From positions 1 through 28,492 of the forward strand of contig JBGPIK010000036.1 of assembly GCA_041484845.1 (NCBI GenBank): 28,492 nt of DNA, given 5' to 3'. The stretch is from JBGPIK01 sp041484845 (GTDB taxonomy: Bacteria; Desulfobacterota; Binatia; UBA9968). The translations under genes and the position numbers were made by a program. Of this stretch, positions 6,397-15,534 are shown piece after piece. A model generated the notes under the pieces. The model was not told the DNA's origin and searched no databases. It saw nothing but the letters and a program-made list of their open reading frames with translations. Positions within the stretch are counted from its first letter, which is position 1. Each line of letters begins with the position of its first letter.

Positions 6397-9300
6397 TTAG
6401 GTCTTCTCAATTGCCGCGGTCAACTCCCGGGTCGTTCCAACTCGATTCTCAAAGAGCAGGTCCCATACGTCGAGACAGCGCTGTGAAACCTCAGAAGTTG
6501 GAGAATCCTGAGATTGTTCGTAAAGTCGCAAGACTAAAGAACAGATTTTCGATACCAGGTGTGGAGTATCGGACGAGAAATCTCGTGATTTTTCGTTAAG
6601 TGTCGTTGCGAATACCTCACAGATCGCGAAAATGATTTCGGCTAACGGAATTAAGGAGTCTGAAGAATCCTCTAAACTGTAAATCAATTGAGAAGGATGA
6701 TCAGCGAATGCCTTCGATTTGATATAGACTTGTAAAAAGTCTGTATCGAAAGCATCGTTCACCAGAGGCTTCTGTCCGTACAGTTGCCAGAGTTCGTTGC
6801 GGACTTCCTTTTCTGGATCGTTTAGCAACGGAATCAACAAGTCACGACACCGGGTGGCGTACTTTCGGTCATGGACAAAATGACGCGCTACTTGGGCAAC
6901 TCCTTTGCGCTGCGAGGTTGATCCGTTTCGGCACGTTTGTAGTTCTTCGGGAAAGAAACTATGGAAAAGCCAGCGGGCAGTGACCTCTTCAGCTCCTTCC
7001 TGTGCAACGTCAGCAAACGGCGAAGCGACCATCCTCTGAATTATAGGACCGACGTGGTCAGTATGAGTCGTGATTGTGTAATTGAAGAACGAAAGCGCTC
7101 GCGGAGACGCGGCAACCCGCAAATCTGCTGAACAAGCCTTGCAGAACCATGATACGGCTAGGTCCTTATCGATATTGAGTACTGGCAGCAAAGCATCAAT
7201 GGACGCCATCCGCACAGCCGGATGTGGATCGTGGACCAAAGATTCAATTGCCGGTCTCAGCTTCTCCAGCAATTCCTTGTGATTCCAGAGCAATCGCCCA
7301 ATGGCTTCTGCTGCGACACCACGAACGCAATTTATGGTGTTCTGGTAGAGTATTTCGACTGATGCTTCGTCAGTTGTTTTATCACAGTGGATATTCAGCT
7401 TGCCCGGTTGCAAGTCTGGATGGCTTACTGCGTAGCGGATTAGTCGTTCGATTACGTTCGCAGACCAATTCTCCTCTGCCCGTCCTACAACAAAACGACA
7501 GAACGACGTTGCTGTTTCCTGATCGTCCCCTTCATAGAATTTTGCAAGGACTTCTTCCACGGTCTTGACACTTGCAGGTTGCCATTCGGCTCTTTCATGC
7601 TCTGGAACTTCGGAATCCGGTTTTGTTCGCCCGATGGCATCAATTATGGCCGCGACATAGGAGCTATGCACATCCATTGGAAACTGAAGTGCAAGTTGCC
7701 CGAATCGTTCGGGAAAACGATTGGCGATTTTACCTAAACTGTGTGAGAATTGTCGAATATCGGACGTTACTATGTGGTCTTCACTGACCTGAATCCATTT
7801 ACTATGATCATCCCTAATAGGTATTTTTTTATTTATAACAATGTCCACCCAGGCACGGTCACTGATCTTTTCAAGTGATGCATCGAGCTTTGACCCAATG
7901 CTGCCGCCTCGTACTCGCCCGCCTGTAAGAAAATCTTCCGGCTGGTATGCTGCGTATTTCCGTTTCAATACTGAGATTAAATTAATGGTTGCGACGGTCA
8001 CCCTCTCTGAGCAAAGGGCAGGAAGCAGAAAATACTGGGCACGCCCCCAATAGTCTCTAAAGTATCCTTCACGTGAAGCCTTCAAATAACATTGGGCTAG
8101 TTGTCTTTCCCGCGGTGAATGGTAATGCACAATCGTCTCCTCCAGCATCCTGAATAGATCTTCAGAGCAATGGGGTGATAAGGCGCGTATAAGCGTCACA
8201 GCGGGCATCCACTCGGGCTGATCAATATTATAACCAAGGGATAGACGTTTGATATCCGTCAAAAGCCAGTTAATACCGACGTCGGCATTAGCAGGAGGAA
8301 GGTGAGCGTATACTTTTCCAAGGATCTCCTGAACAACAGGGGAAATACTGCTCTCCAAAGGCGTCGTGCGGCGCAGTATTTCTTCCGATTGGTCTGCAGC
8401 CATTTTGCGCCCCGCAGCGATGACCAGTTCAACAATCCCGCGCTCGATTTCAGTGTTTTGCGTGTAACGAACCAACATTCTATCTTTTTGCCACTTCTCA
8501 AAACGCGGATCATATCCTTCAGATTCAAAGGACGTGAGCCTCTCAATATGTGGCATGAATGAATCCCACGTAGCTGCGGCGTAATTTGCGGCAACATCCT
8601 TCAATGCTTTCAGGTCATCGTTATACCACTGTTCAAGCCGCTTACTCTGCCCCGATAGTCCCTTATTGTTTTCTCTGTCATCCGCTTTCTCATCCCGAGT
8701 TGACGCTACCGCTTCGATCAACTGGAGTGCCCGGAGAGGATATTTTGTACAGAGCGAGCTCCAGTCTACATAACCTGCCACATTACCGAGTCGGGCCAGC
8801 TTCAACCGTAATTGGAAAATACGGTCTGAATCGTCGGTTGGTCTCCAAGGTAACGCACTAAGAATCCTGCCAGGCCAATCGCCGCCGGACATTACGAAAG
8901 GCTCCAACAGCTCAGAGACGGTGTCGGGTGTTTTTTCGGCGACCGACCGGAGAAGCCATAAAGCCTGATTTACCTTTTCTTCCTCGAAGGAGTTTAACCA
9001 GTCGGGGATAGTGTTCTTTTCAATCAGGAGCGAGACATATGGAGGATGTCCAAAGCAAATGGTATCGAGAACGTGTTTTTTCCAATAGTCATCTTTGAGA
9101 AGCGTAAAGCAATATTCCCCAAGCGGTTCGTCTGGGGTCTCAATCTGGCCGATTACTTCGAGTAAGAGGTGTTTGAGGTGAAAACGCGCATTGCCCGAAT
9201 CGAGCATTTGTTGGACTGAACTCAGAAAATCCGCAGCTGAGTCCTGATAGAGCATTGCGAGCACCTGCCGCAACTGTTCGCGCCGGAACAAGGATTGCCG

Positions 9301-11064
9301 CTCTTTGGTTCCTAGCCAATCAAGAACGGTTCCAGTTCCTTTATCTATCTGGCGAAGGACACGATCTGCGATTAGGTAGTCCAGATAAGTCTGATGGCAA
9401 AAAGTAAGCTGCCCAGCGTCGTCCTGAAGAATGGCATGAGAACATAGTGCGTCCAAGACTGTCGGTGAATTCGCGCTGATACGTTTAGGTGCCGATATCT
9501 TGCCGTGAAACTCCATATACTCGATCAGTGGATTCAGCACGCTGTCTACCTGTTCGGCGGTAAGCCCAGCCTGTCCGAGTAGTAAACGACGATTCTCCCA
9601 AAACCGGCGCATCAGTTCCAACGAAGAACTAAATTCAAAGATGCTCGCCGTACGTTGCAATTCCACCCATATCGCTAGATTTTGCGGGCATACAAGAATC
9701 TGTTTTTGGCGATCCTTCATTTGGTTGATTGACGGACCTACGACCTTTTCAAGAGTCGTCATCGAGAGTCCTGTCACTGCGACCTTTAGAAGCTTGTGAT
9801 CTGCTGAATCGGCCAACCAATGACGAATTTGTGGATCATTCTCTAGGTCAAAAGTACGGCACGAAAGTACAGATGTAATTGTTTTTCCAGCCATACACTG
9901 GGATTGCGCTTGCCGCAGCAATTCTTTGCAGACATCAAGGGCATTGGCTGAATGCGCGGAGGTCCAGCGTATGGCATCGAGCTGATCCAAGATCAAAACG
10001 CAATGACGTTCACCTGCCATGCCGACAAGAGAAAAAACAGGGGAATCCGGCAATCCCATGTCTCTACCAAACTGAGCTGCGTTGTTCCTCGGGTCCCGCC
10101 GGTCCAAACGTATCGGTAGATACGGGAGATTGTTCTCACGAAGGTGCTTTGTAAGTTCATATAACACAGCGCTTTTCCCATACCCCGACGTTCCGTGGAG
10201 AATAACATCCTTTTTTTCTGCCACGGCGTCGATAAGACGAATTGTTTCTTCCCGTGAAATCAGTTGTCCGCCAATCAGCTTATTCTGGATGCTCTCGTCA
10301 AACTGTCGTTGCAGCTCCTCTATGACGGGCGCGATCCGGACGTCATGCGCTAAGCGTTTCGGATGGATATCGAGTGTGGTCAAATGCTTTCGGAGTTCGT
10401 CAGCGTAGATCGTTTTTCGAAATGCGAAGTTATTCTCCGCGTAGCTTGTTAACGTCGCGACCACGACTTTCGGGTCACCGGTGAGCAAATAACCGGCGTG
10501 ACTCAGCAAAACGTCCCACGTGTTCTGGTCGTCTGGGTACAAAATGATGTGTGTTCGCCGGAGATAGTCAAATGCCGTGGCCCGATCCGCTCTTTGCGCC
10601 CAATCAAGACCAAGCGCTTCACAAAATTGCCTATAGGCTTTGCGTCTCTGTTCGCTGACAGCTTCAATTTGGTTTTGATAAAAAGATTCGGGGTCCGCAT
10701 TAGAGAACCTCGCACTCTCGCAGATATCGTGTATTAAAATTGCCCCTATTCCCGAAACGAACCCGAATTCATACTGCGGGTCTCGATCCAATTGGTATTG
10801 CAGGTAGGCGAGAACTCCCCGAAGGTTCAGATCACTTATCGACCAAGATTCTCTCGTTCCATTCCTTGCTTTGCACTGTTGGGCTTGACGGGCACCATCG
10901 TTCCTTTCGATCCATAAATCCACTCCGCGCTCATCATCACCAATAGCTTCCACTGTTACGGAACTTATCTCTTCGTTTAGTAGACGAAGAAGTTGTTTGG
11001 CAACCCATCGTCCCTCGTGCCTGTTGCCCAACTTATCTGCGAAGCCGCCCGGCTCAAATGCCAT
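6397..11064 (-). CDS. Nuclease-STAND NTPase-HEAT repeat protein, Avs-like candidate antiviral ATPase
   Basis: This 1555-aa multidomain protein begins with a PD-(D/E)xK-like nuclease domain (about 1-130): Glu17 in the first helix, Asp49 in ERGVDLWIE, and a Gln63-Cys-Lys65 (QCK) motif. A P-loop STAND/AAA-type NTPase follows (about 265-600). Its Walker A is GTSGYGKS (291-298), its Walker B region is VLILDQLD (356-363), and the sensor-like arginine is Arg403 in SCRTFD. The C-terminal half is a long helical solenoid with HEAT-like units such as HDPHPAVRMASIDALL and NDPEKEVRNELW. Avs proteins share this order, with an effector first, then the STAND core, then a sensor solenoid that recognises a phage protein. 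The gene lies 125 bp downstream of hsdS on the same strand. The exact family is uncertain, and the phage trigger is unknown. Confidence 0.85.
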   Translation of the reverse strand: MAFEPGGFADKLGNRHEGRWVAKQLLRLLNEEISSVTVEAIGDDERGVDLWIERNDGARQAQQCKARNGTRESWSISDLNLRGVLAYLQYQLDRDPQYEFGFVSGIGAILIHDICESARFSNADPESFYQNQIEAVSEQRRKAYRQFCEALGLDWAQRADRATAFDYLRRTHIILYPDDQNTWDVLLSHAGYLLTGDPKVVVATLTSYAENNFAFRKTIYADELRKHLTTLDIHPKRLAHDVRIAPVIEELQRQFDESIQNKLIGGQLISREETIRLIDAVAEKKDVILHGTSGYGKSAVLYELTKHLRENNLPYLPIRLDRRDPRNNAAQFGRDMGLPDSPVFSLVGMAGERHCVLILDQLDAIRWTSAHSANALDVCKELLRQAQSQCMAGKTITSVLSCRTFDLENDPQIRHWLADSADHKLLKVAVTGLSMTTLEKVVGPSINQMKDRQKQILVCPQNLAIWVELQRTASIFEFSSSLELMRRFWENRRLLLGQAGLTAEQVDSVLNPLIEYMEFHGKISAPKRISANSPTVLDALCSHAILQDDAGQLTFCHQTYLDYLIADRVLRQIDKGTGTVLDWLGTKERQSLFRREQLRQVLAMLYQDSAADFLSSVQQMLDSGNARFHLKHLLLEVIGQIETPDEPLGEYCFTLLKDDYWKKHVLDTICFGHPPYVSLLIEKNTIPDWLNSFEEEKVNQALWLLRSVAEKTPDTVSELLEPFVMSGGDWPGRILSALPWRPTDDSDRIFQLRLKLARLGNVAGYVDWSSLCTKYPLRALQLIEAVASTRDEKADDRENNKGLSGQSKRLEQWYNDDLKALKDVAANYAAATWDSFMPHIERLTSFESEGYDPRFEKWQKDRMLVRYTQNTEIERGIVELVIAAGRKMAADQSEEILRRTTPLESSISPVVQEILGKVYAHLPPANADVGINWLLTDIKRLSLGYNIDQPEWMPAVTLIRALSPHCSEDLFRMLEETIVHYHSPRERQLAQCYLKASREGYFRDYWGRAQYFLLPALCSERVTVATINLISVLKRKYAAYQPEDFLTGGRVRGGSIGSKLDASLEKISDRAWVDIVINKKIPIRDDHSKWIQVSEDHIVTSDIRQFSHSLGKIANRFPERFGQLALQFPMDVHSSYVAAIIDAIGRTKPDSEVPEHERAEWQPASVKTVEEVLAKFYEGDDQETATSFCRFVVGRAEENWSANVIERLIRYAVSHPDLQPGKLNIHCDKTTDEASVEILYQNTINCVRGVAAEAIGRLLWNHKELLEKLRPAIESLVHDPHPAVRMASIDALLPVLNIDKDLAVSWFCKACSADLRVAASPRALSFFNYTITTHTDHVGPIIQRMVASPFADVAQEGAEEVTARWLFHSFFPEELQTCRNGSTSQRKGVAQVARHFVHDRKYATRCRDLLIPLLNDPEKEVRNELWQLYGQKPLVNDAFDTDFLQVYIKSKAFADHPSQLIYSLEDSSDSLIPLAEIIFAICEVFATTLNEKSRDFSSDTPHLVSKICSLVLRLYEQSQDSPTSEVSQRCLDVWDLLFENRVGTTRELTAAIEKT

Positions 11065-11189
11065 CGTTGCATGTACCTTCTGAGTGCGTCCCGTATTCTA
11101 TCATAGAGCGATGATCCCCTTTGCGACATCGGCTTTCCCGAATAGTGAAAGGGCGGGTCCGTCAAGGTTCGATCTCATAGAGACCGGAA

Positions 11190-12395
11190 TCACAGATTGC
11201 CTCTAAAGGCCTTGTCAAGGATGGAAGGAAGCATCGCGTCGAGTTCAGCGGCGGTTTGCGCTTGTACCTTCTTTAGCGCGTCAACCTGTGTCTGCAGGCC
11301 GTCTAATTCCGCCACGATGCGGCGTTGCTCACGAAGTGGCGGAACGGGTATCTGGAACGACTTCGCATTGGCACCACTGATACCAATGTTCCCCGCCGTT
11401 GTCTTTCCGAGCTGCTCGACCTGCTGTCGAACACCTCGCGATCCAAGTGCGAAGACTAGAAAGTCTGGCAGCATTTTTGAACGTTCCGGGCGCAGTCGCA
11501 TTAACTTGTCCGGATAAATAGTAGGAGTGGAATCCGTACCCTTGTAGATGCCTGCTTTGGCAACACGGTCAATGTCGCCGTTGTACCGGACGATGAACAC
11601 ATCGTCGTGACGCAGTTCGAAGGGTTTTGCTTCTTCATCTGAAACCTGGACAATTTTTACTGCTGTCAGATCTACAAAACGAGTTGGTGAGCTCGACACC
11701 GCATTAATCCGGAGCATGGGCCTGCCGCCGTTTTCGAGTTCAGGTTTAGGGGACAGTCCATTGCGTGGGGTTTCTGCAAGCATCTCGCCCAACTGATGAA
11801 CCGTCCACCCGGCTTCATCGACCAAACTGCACGTGGCCCGCGAAATCAACACGTGGGCCTCTCCCGTCGCCCGCTGGCGGAGGGCGCGCGCCTCGTTGAT
11901 TTTGGCGGACAGTTCTTCGATCCGCGCCACGATTCGCCGCTGCTCGGCTAGTGAAGGCAGTGGAATTTGAATTGTTAAAAAAAGCTCCGGTTTGATACGG
12001 TTCTTGCCGCTAGTCCCTCTTGAAAGCGCGTCACACTTTGCCCAGAAGGAGCGGGTTTTAGTTTGCCAGTGTATCCAGTTCGGAATAACGCGCGTCTTAT
12101 CCAAAACGAACGTTGGAAATTCATTCGACGCCGCACATCCATCCACAGCTGACGACGCAATTGCGGTTGAACCATGCCGTACCCAAATCTTGTTGATAAT
12201 AAGGTCTCCATGCCGAACTAGAGAAAGCGTCTTCGCCGATGTACGTGAGCCGTCGATTGTATCTCTCTCATAAGCTCCTTCGCCCCACCATTTTACGCCG
12301 ATGGTCCTATAAGCCTGGCCCGGTATTACCTCGATTGGCCGAACGATTGGTTTGGCAATCTCCCCAAGAGAGACTTCGGTCCAAGAGAAACTCAT
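11190..12395 (-). CDS. hsdS: Type I restriction-modification specificity subunit HsdS
   Basis: This 401-aa DNA-recognition subunit has the classic duplicated layout. TRD1 (about 1-150) is followed by conserved region 1 (IPLPSLAEQRRIVARIEEL, then a coiled-coil helix). TRD2 (about 200-355) is followed by the second conserved repeat (IPVPPLREQRRIVAELDGL plus a helix). Each TRD reads half of a bipartite target, and the helices set the spacer length. The ATG overlaps the hsdM stop by 4 nt (ATGA, 12392-12395), so translation is coupled. Length and both repeats are intact, so it should assemble with HsdM. The target sequence cannot be derived from this reading. Confidence 0.95.
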   Translation of the reverse strand: MSFSWTEVSLGEIAKPIVRPIEVIPGQAYRTIGVKWWGEGAYERDTIDGSRTSAKTLSLVRHGDLIINKIWVRHGSTAIASSAVDGCAASNEFPTFVLDKTRVIPNWIHWQTKTRSFWAKCDALSRGTSGKNRIKPELFLTIQIPLPSLAEQRRIVARIEELSAKINEARALRQRATGEAHVLISRATCSLVDEAGWTVHQLGEMLAETPRNGLSPKPELENGGRPMLRINAVSSSPTRFVDLTAVKIVQVSDEEAKPFELRHDDVFIVRYNGDIDRVAKAGIYKGTDSTPTIYPDKLMRLRPERSKMLPDFLVFALGSRGVRQQVEQLGKTTAGNIGISGANAKSFQIPVPPLREQRRIVAELDGLQTQVDALKKVQAQTAAELDAMLPSILDKAFRGNL

Positions 12396-13930
12396 ATCAC
12401 GCGTAGGGTCAGGGTCGCCTTGATCTCTGCCATAATCTCCGCAATGCGTTGTTCCTTCTTCAGAATATTGTCGGTGAGCTGTTCGGGAGGGAGATGCTCG
12501 AAATCAGTTGCAGCGTTAGGGTTCTTGCGGTCGAGGTTGCAGCCGGCGGCGAGGAGTTCGGCGGCAGGGAGCTTCCAAGCACGTTCGTTTTCTTGGCGTT
12601 TATTCCACCAATTGAGACAACCGGCGAATTCTTCGAACTGGATCGGCTGCGTTTTGGTGTAATTCTTCCGACCTTCGGGGAGCGGCTGCTCGTAGTACCA
12701 GACATCTTCGGTCGGATGGGAGCGATCGAAAAAGAGCAGATTGGTCGGGATGCTCGTGTATGGAGCGAAGACGCCGTTGGGAAGCCGGACGATCGTGTGA
12801 AGGTTAAAATCTTTCAGCAGTTCCTCTTTGATGCGGGCGCAGACGCCGTCGCCGAAAAGTGTGCCGTTGGGAACTACGACCGCCGCGCGGCCGGGTGTCG
12901 GTGGGCGCTTGAGCTTGCGCATGATCAGTTGCAAGAAGAGCAGGGCGGTTTCGGAGGTTTGCTTGTCTTCGGGAAAGTTGCCGAGGATGCCGCGCTCTTC
13001 TTCGCCGCCGAACGGCGGGTTGGTCATGATGATATCGACGCGGTCTTTATCGCCGATCTCACGCAGAGGGAAACGGAGACTGTTCAACGGATCGATCTTG
13101 GGCGATTCCAGCCCGTGCAACACGAGATTCATTTGAGCCAGCAGGTAGGGGAGGGACTTGGCCTCGCCGCCGAAGATGTTCTGGGTTTGAAGAATCTGTC
13201 TGTCCTCAACCGTTTCGCACTGCTTCTCCAGGTGCTTGAACGACTCGACTAGGAAACCGCCAGTGCCGCAGGCCGGATCGAGAATGACTTCTCCCAGTCT
13301 CGGATCCATGACTTCCACCATGAAGCGAACGACCGGGCGCGGAGTGTAAAACTCGCCGGAATCGCCGGCGGCGTCGCGCATCTCCTTGAGCATCGATTCG
13401 TAGAGATGGCCGAGCGTGCGAATCTCGTCGCTGCTGGTGAAATGGATATCGCTGATTTTGTTGATCACGTCGCGCAGCAGGTAACCGTTGATCATGCGAT
13501 TGATGGTCCCTTTGAAAACCGTGGCGATGACATCGCGCCGGTCGCCGCCGTTGGCCCCTTGGAGGCTCCGCAGATAGGCGAAGAGACCCGGGCCTTTCTT
13601 TCCCCCAGGGAGAACGGCTTCTTCGTTGTTGACGAAAGAGATCAACTCGTCGCCGGTTATTCCCTCGGCTTTGGCGGCCCAATCGCGCCAGCGATACGGC
13701 AATTCAAGCGCCGGGCGAAAACGCTTGCCGCTTATCTTGGCTTCCTGTTCGCGAATCTGCTCCATGTCATCGAGGAACTTGAGGAACATGATCCAGGTGA
13801 GCATGGGTAAACGGTCGAGGTCGCCGTTAAGCCCTTTGTCCTTCCGCATAATATCGCGACACGATTTCACGATGGAGGAGAGCCGCTGGGCGGTGGTCAG
13901 AGTTTGTAAGGAGTTTTGCTTTCGAGCCAT
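12392..13930 (-). CDS. hsdM: Type I restriction-modification N6-adenine methyltransferase HsdM
   Basis: This 512-aa methylase subunit transfers methyl groups from SAM to adenine N6 at the site read by HsdS. It has the N-terminal helical HsdM domain (about 15-150), the GEFYTPRPV segment (about 192-200), the SAM-binding motif DPACGTGGF (218-226) and the catalytic NPPF motif (304-307, in IIMTNPPFGG). The frame extends 10 codons upstream to 13960, but the ATG at 13930 has an AAGGAA site and the usual MARKQN-like start. AbiEii ends 11 nt before it and hsdS overlaps its stop, so it lies mid-operon. All catalytic motifs are intact, so methylation is expected even though hsdR is broken. Confidence 0.95.
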   Translation of the reverse strand: MARKQNSLQTLTTAQRLSSIVKSCRDIMRKDKGLNGDLDRLPMLTWIMFLKFLDDMEQIREQEAKISGKRFRPALELPYRWRDWAAKAEGITGDELISFVNNEEAVLPGGKKGPGLFAYLRSLQGANGGDRRDVIATVFKGTINRMINGYLLRDVINKISDIHFTSSDEIRTLGHLYESMLKEMRDAAGDSGEFYTPRPVVRFMVEVMDPRLGEVILDPACGTGGFLVESFKHLEKQCETVEDRQILQTQNIFGGEAKSLPYLLAQMNLVLHGLESPKIDPLNSLRFPLREIGDKDRVDIIMTNPPFGGEEERGILGNFPEDKQTSETALLFLQLIMRKLKRPPTPGRAAVVVPNGTLFGDGVCARIKEELLKDFNLHTIVRLPNGVFAPYTSIPTNLLFFDRSHPTEDVWYYEQPLPEGRKNYTKTQPIQFEEFAGCLNWWNKRQENERAWKLPAAELLAAGCNLDRKNPNAATDFEHLPPEQLTDNILKKEQRIAEIMAEIKATLTLRVI

Positions 13931-13941
13931 CAGTATTCCTT

Positions 13942-14811
13942 CTAGAAAATTGTCTTCCAATACTCATTCACCCGCGCGACGGCACCTTCAACGGTGGTCT
14001 CGGAAATCTTGACCTGTATCGCCATCGCCGTGAACGAGGACATCCATGTTGACGAGGCCGCAGGAAGTGTTAGCGGAATGTTATGTGTGCCGCGATGATT
14101 AAAGGTAGCCTCTATGGCAGGTCTAACAGACCGAGGAGTTGGGGCATCCCTGTCTAGGATCAAGACAAGATCCACGAGGTCTTTGACCCGGGAGTTGATA
14201 CCGCCCTTGCGGGGCAGCGTATAGGAGTGAACTTTCTCGGCGAATTGCTGCGCAATCGGCAAGATTCGGAATCTTGCTGGAGAAATCCCTGCAAAGGCAA
14301 AGAACTCTTTCCCATTGATCCACTCGGGAGAACCAAGAACGATATCGCCGATGCCCACGTCGACGTGGAACTTTGCGAAGATGCGTCGATCTAGCAACAC
14401 TTCTACCGGAAAACGAGCACCACCACCGGGCGGCGCATCAAACTCTTGCTGCGGCGCGCCGACATGGATCACAAAGTGCTCCCCCAAGTCAACCGCCGCC
14501 GCATCCTGAAGATCCTCCCACAATTTCTGGATTGCTCGCTTCGCTGGATCACTCTCAAAGCTCGATTCAGGCAATGCCAAGTCTATGTCCTTTGTCGTTC
14601 GCGCATTCGCCCCAAATCTAACTTCGAAGCCGTAACCGCCTTTGACTATCCACGGAGCGTCTCGATTAATAAAAAGTCGAGCGAGAAGCCTATCAAACGC
14701 TACAAGCCGGCGTAGCCGTTGCAATTCGGCGTTGCTCACGGCTCTTGCATTGATGCGAGCCTCAACGGCTTGCCGGAATGCTCGTGGGGTTTCGTAAATA
14801 TTCGGAGGCAT
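13942..14811 (-). CDS. abiEii: AbiEii/AbiGii-family nucleotidyltransferase toxin
   Basis: This 289-aa toxin belongs to the AbiE (type IV) toxin-antitoxin system. Characterised AbiEii proteins are DNA polymerase-beta-like nucleotidyltransferases that arrest growth and cause abortive infection. The fold motifs are visible: KGGYGFEVRFG (57-67, with the GG of the NTase signature), the metal-binding TKDIDL (73-78), the later AEKVHSYT (191-198) and SRVKDLVDLVLI (207-218). The start is 2 nt after the abiEi stop, and hsdM follows 11 nt downstream. The toxin is therefore expressed between its antitoxin and the methylase. No inactivating lesion is visible. Confidence 0.92.
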   Translation of the reverse strand: MPPNIYETPRAFRQAVEARINARAVSNAELQRLRRLVAFDRLLARLFINRDAPWIVKGGYGFEVRFGANARTTKDIDLALPESSFESDPAKRAIQKLWEDLQDAAAVDLGEHFVIHVGAPQQEFDAPPGGGARFPVEVLLDRRIFAKFHVDVGIGDIVLGSPEWINGKEFFAFAGISPARFRILPIAQQFAEKVHSYTLPRKGGINSRVKDLVDLVLILDRDAPTPRSVRPAIEATFNHRGTHNIPLTLPAASSTWMSSFTAMAIQVKISETTVEGAVARVNEYWKTIF

Positions 14812-14813
14812 AA

Positions 14814-15428
14814 TTAGCTTGTTTCCAACTCCAAGACTTTAAGGGCTTCATCCAGGCGCTGTCTGCCCGCAACGGAGAGTCCGTTTTGTTCGAATTGCTT
14901 CCGTCGAACGATTCCGCGATTCAACGCGTCGTGCAACGCTTTGATTAGATACTCCGGGCTAAGATCACCTTCCGCGACATCCTTAATTGTTTTCAGAGGC
15001 GTAGTGACGAGAAAACCATCGTGATTCTCGACGTCTTCTTCCGGCAGATTGTTGTAGTGCAGCACGCACGCTTCCCGAGCGTGCTTTCGGAAGTTTCTGG
15101 GCACGGTAAGATGGAGTTTGGCGGGCATCACTTCTCCGAGATCATGAAAATCAAGAGCGCTTTCGTGTGAGACCACTGCTTTTATGTTTCCTTTTTGATC
15201 GCGACTCCAAAATGACCACCGTATGAGATCTTCGTGCGGGCTAGCGGGGTAATCTCTCAGCCGAAACAGACCATGATCGATGGTGAGCCAATTGCCGCGT
15301 TGCCGATGGAAATGTTGCTGTCGGTAGGTATAACCGACTGAAAGCGCTTGGCGCGCAGTAAAATACCCTCCTTGACTGGAAGCGATTGTCCAAAGGCACC
15401 TTTCAGTAACTCTTGGGTCACGCTTCAT
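14814..15428 (-). CDS. abiEi: AbiEi-family antitoxin / transcriptional repressor
   Basis: This 204-aa cognate antitoxin of AbiEii has an N-terminal winged-helix (about 8-65; ASSQGGYFTARQALSVGYT, then QQHFHRQRGNWLTIDHGLFRL) that is typical of AbiEi_4 proteins. A C-terminal domain follows (SHESALDFHDLGEVMPAKLHL, then VTTPLKTIKDVAEGDLSPEYL). In the characterised streptococcal system AbiEi binds inverted repeats in its own promoter and represses the operon cooperatively. Here the upstream DNA holds three phased inverted repeats that fit this role. The ATG at 15428 has a TAAGG site 7 nt upstream, inside the proximal repeat. The pair sits between hsdR and hsdM. Confidence 0.9.
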   Translation of the reverse strand: MKRDPRVTERCLWTIASSQGGYFTARQALSVGYTYRQQHFHRQRGNWLTIDHGLFRLRDYPASPHEDLIRWSFWSRDQKGNIKAVVSHESALDFHDLGEVMPAKLHLTVPRNFRKHAREACVLHYNNLPEEDVENHDGFLVTTPLKTIKDVAEGDLSPEYLIKALHDALNRGIVRRKQFEQNGLSVAGRQRLDEALKVLELETS

Positions 15429-15429
15429 A

Positions 15430-15460
15430 CAAAAACCTTACATTAGTTGTAAGGTTTTTG
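15430..15460 (-). promoter_or_regulatory. abiE operator 1 (perfect 13-5-13 inverted repeat enclosing the abiEi RBS)
   Basis: Arms 15430-15442 and 15448-15460 are exact reverse complements (CAAAAACCTTACA and TGTAAGGTTTTTG) around a 5-nt spacer. The repeat ends 2 nt before the abiEi start and contains its TAAGG ribosome binding site. It can therefore serve as a DNA operator and also fold in the mRNA to hide the site. A TAATAT hexamer at 15463-15468 (minus strand) is a possible -10 box just upstream. Confidence 0.75.
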
Positions 15461-15482
15461 CAATATTAAGGCAGCGTCTCTA

Positions 15483-15513
15483 CGAAATACTTACAGCAAA
15501 TGTAAGGTTTTTG
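15483..15513 (-). promoter_or_regulatory. abiE operator 2 (13-5-13 inverted repeat)
   Basis: The right arm at 15501-15513 is identical to operator 1. The left arm at 15483-15495 keeps 10 of 13 positions, and the spacer is again 5 nt. It begins 53 bp from operator 1. The position around the likely -35 region fits repression by AbiEi. Confidence 0.7.
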
Positions 15514-15534
15514 CGCGAAACCTACAGCGGTCTG

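Noticed and set aside
12449..13252. 267-codon plus-strand open frame
   Set aside because: It lies fully antisense to hsdM, whose methylase motifs are intact, so it is a shadow of that gene's codon composition.
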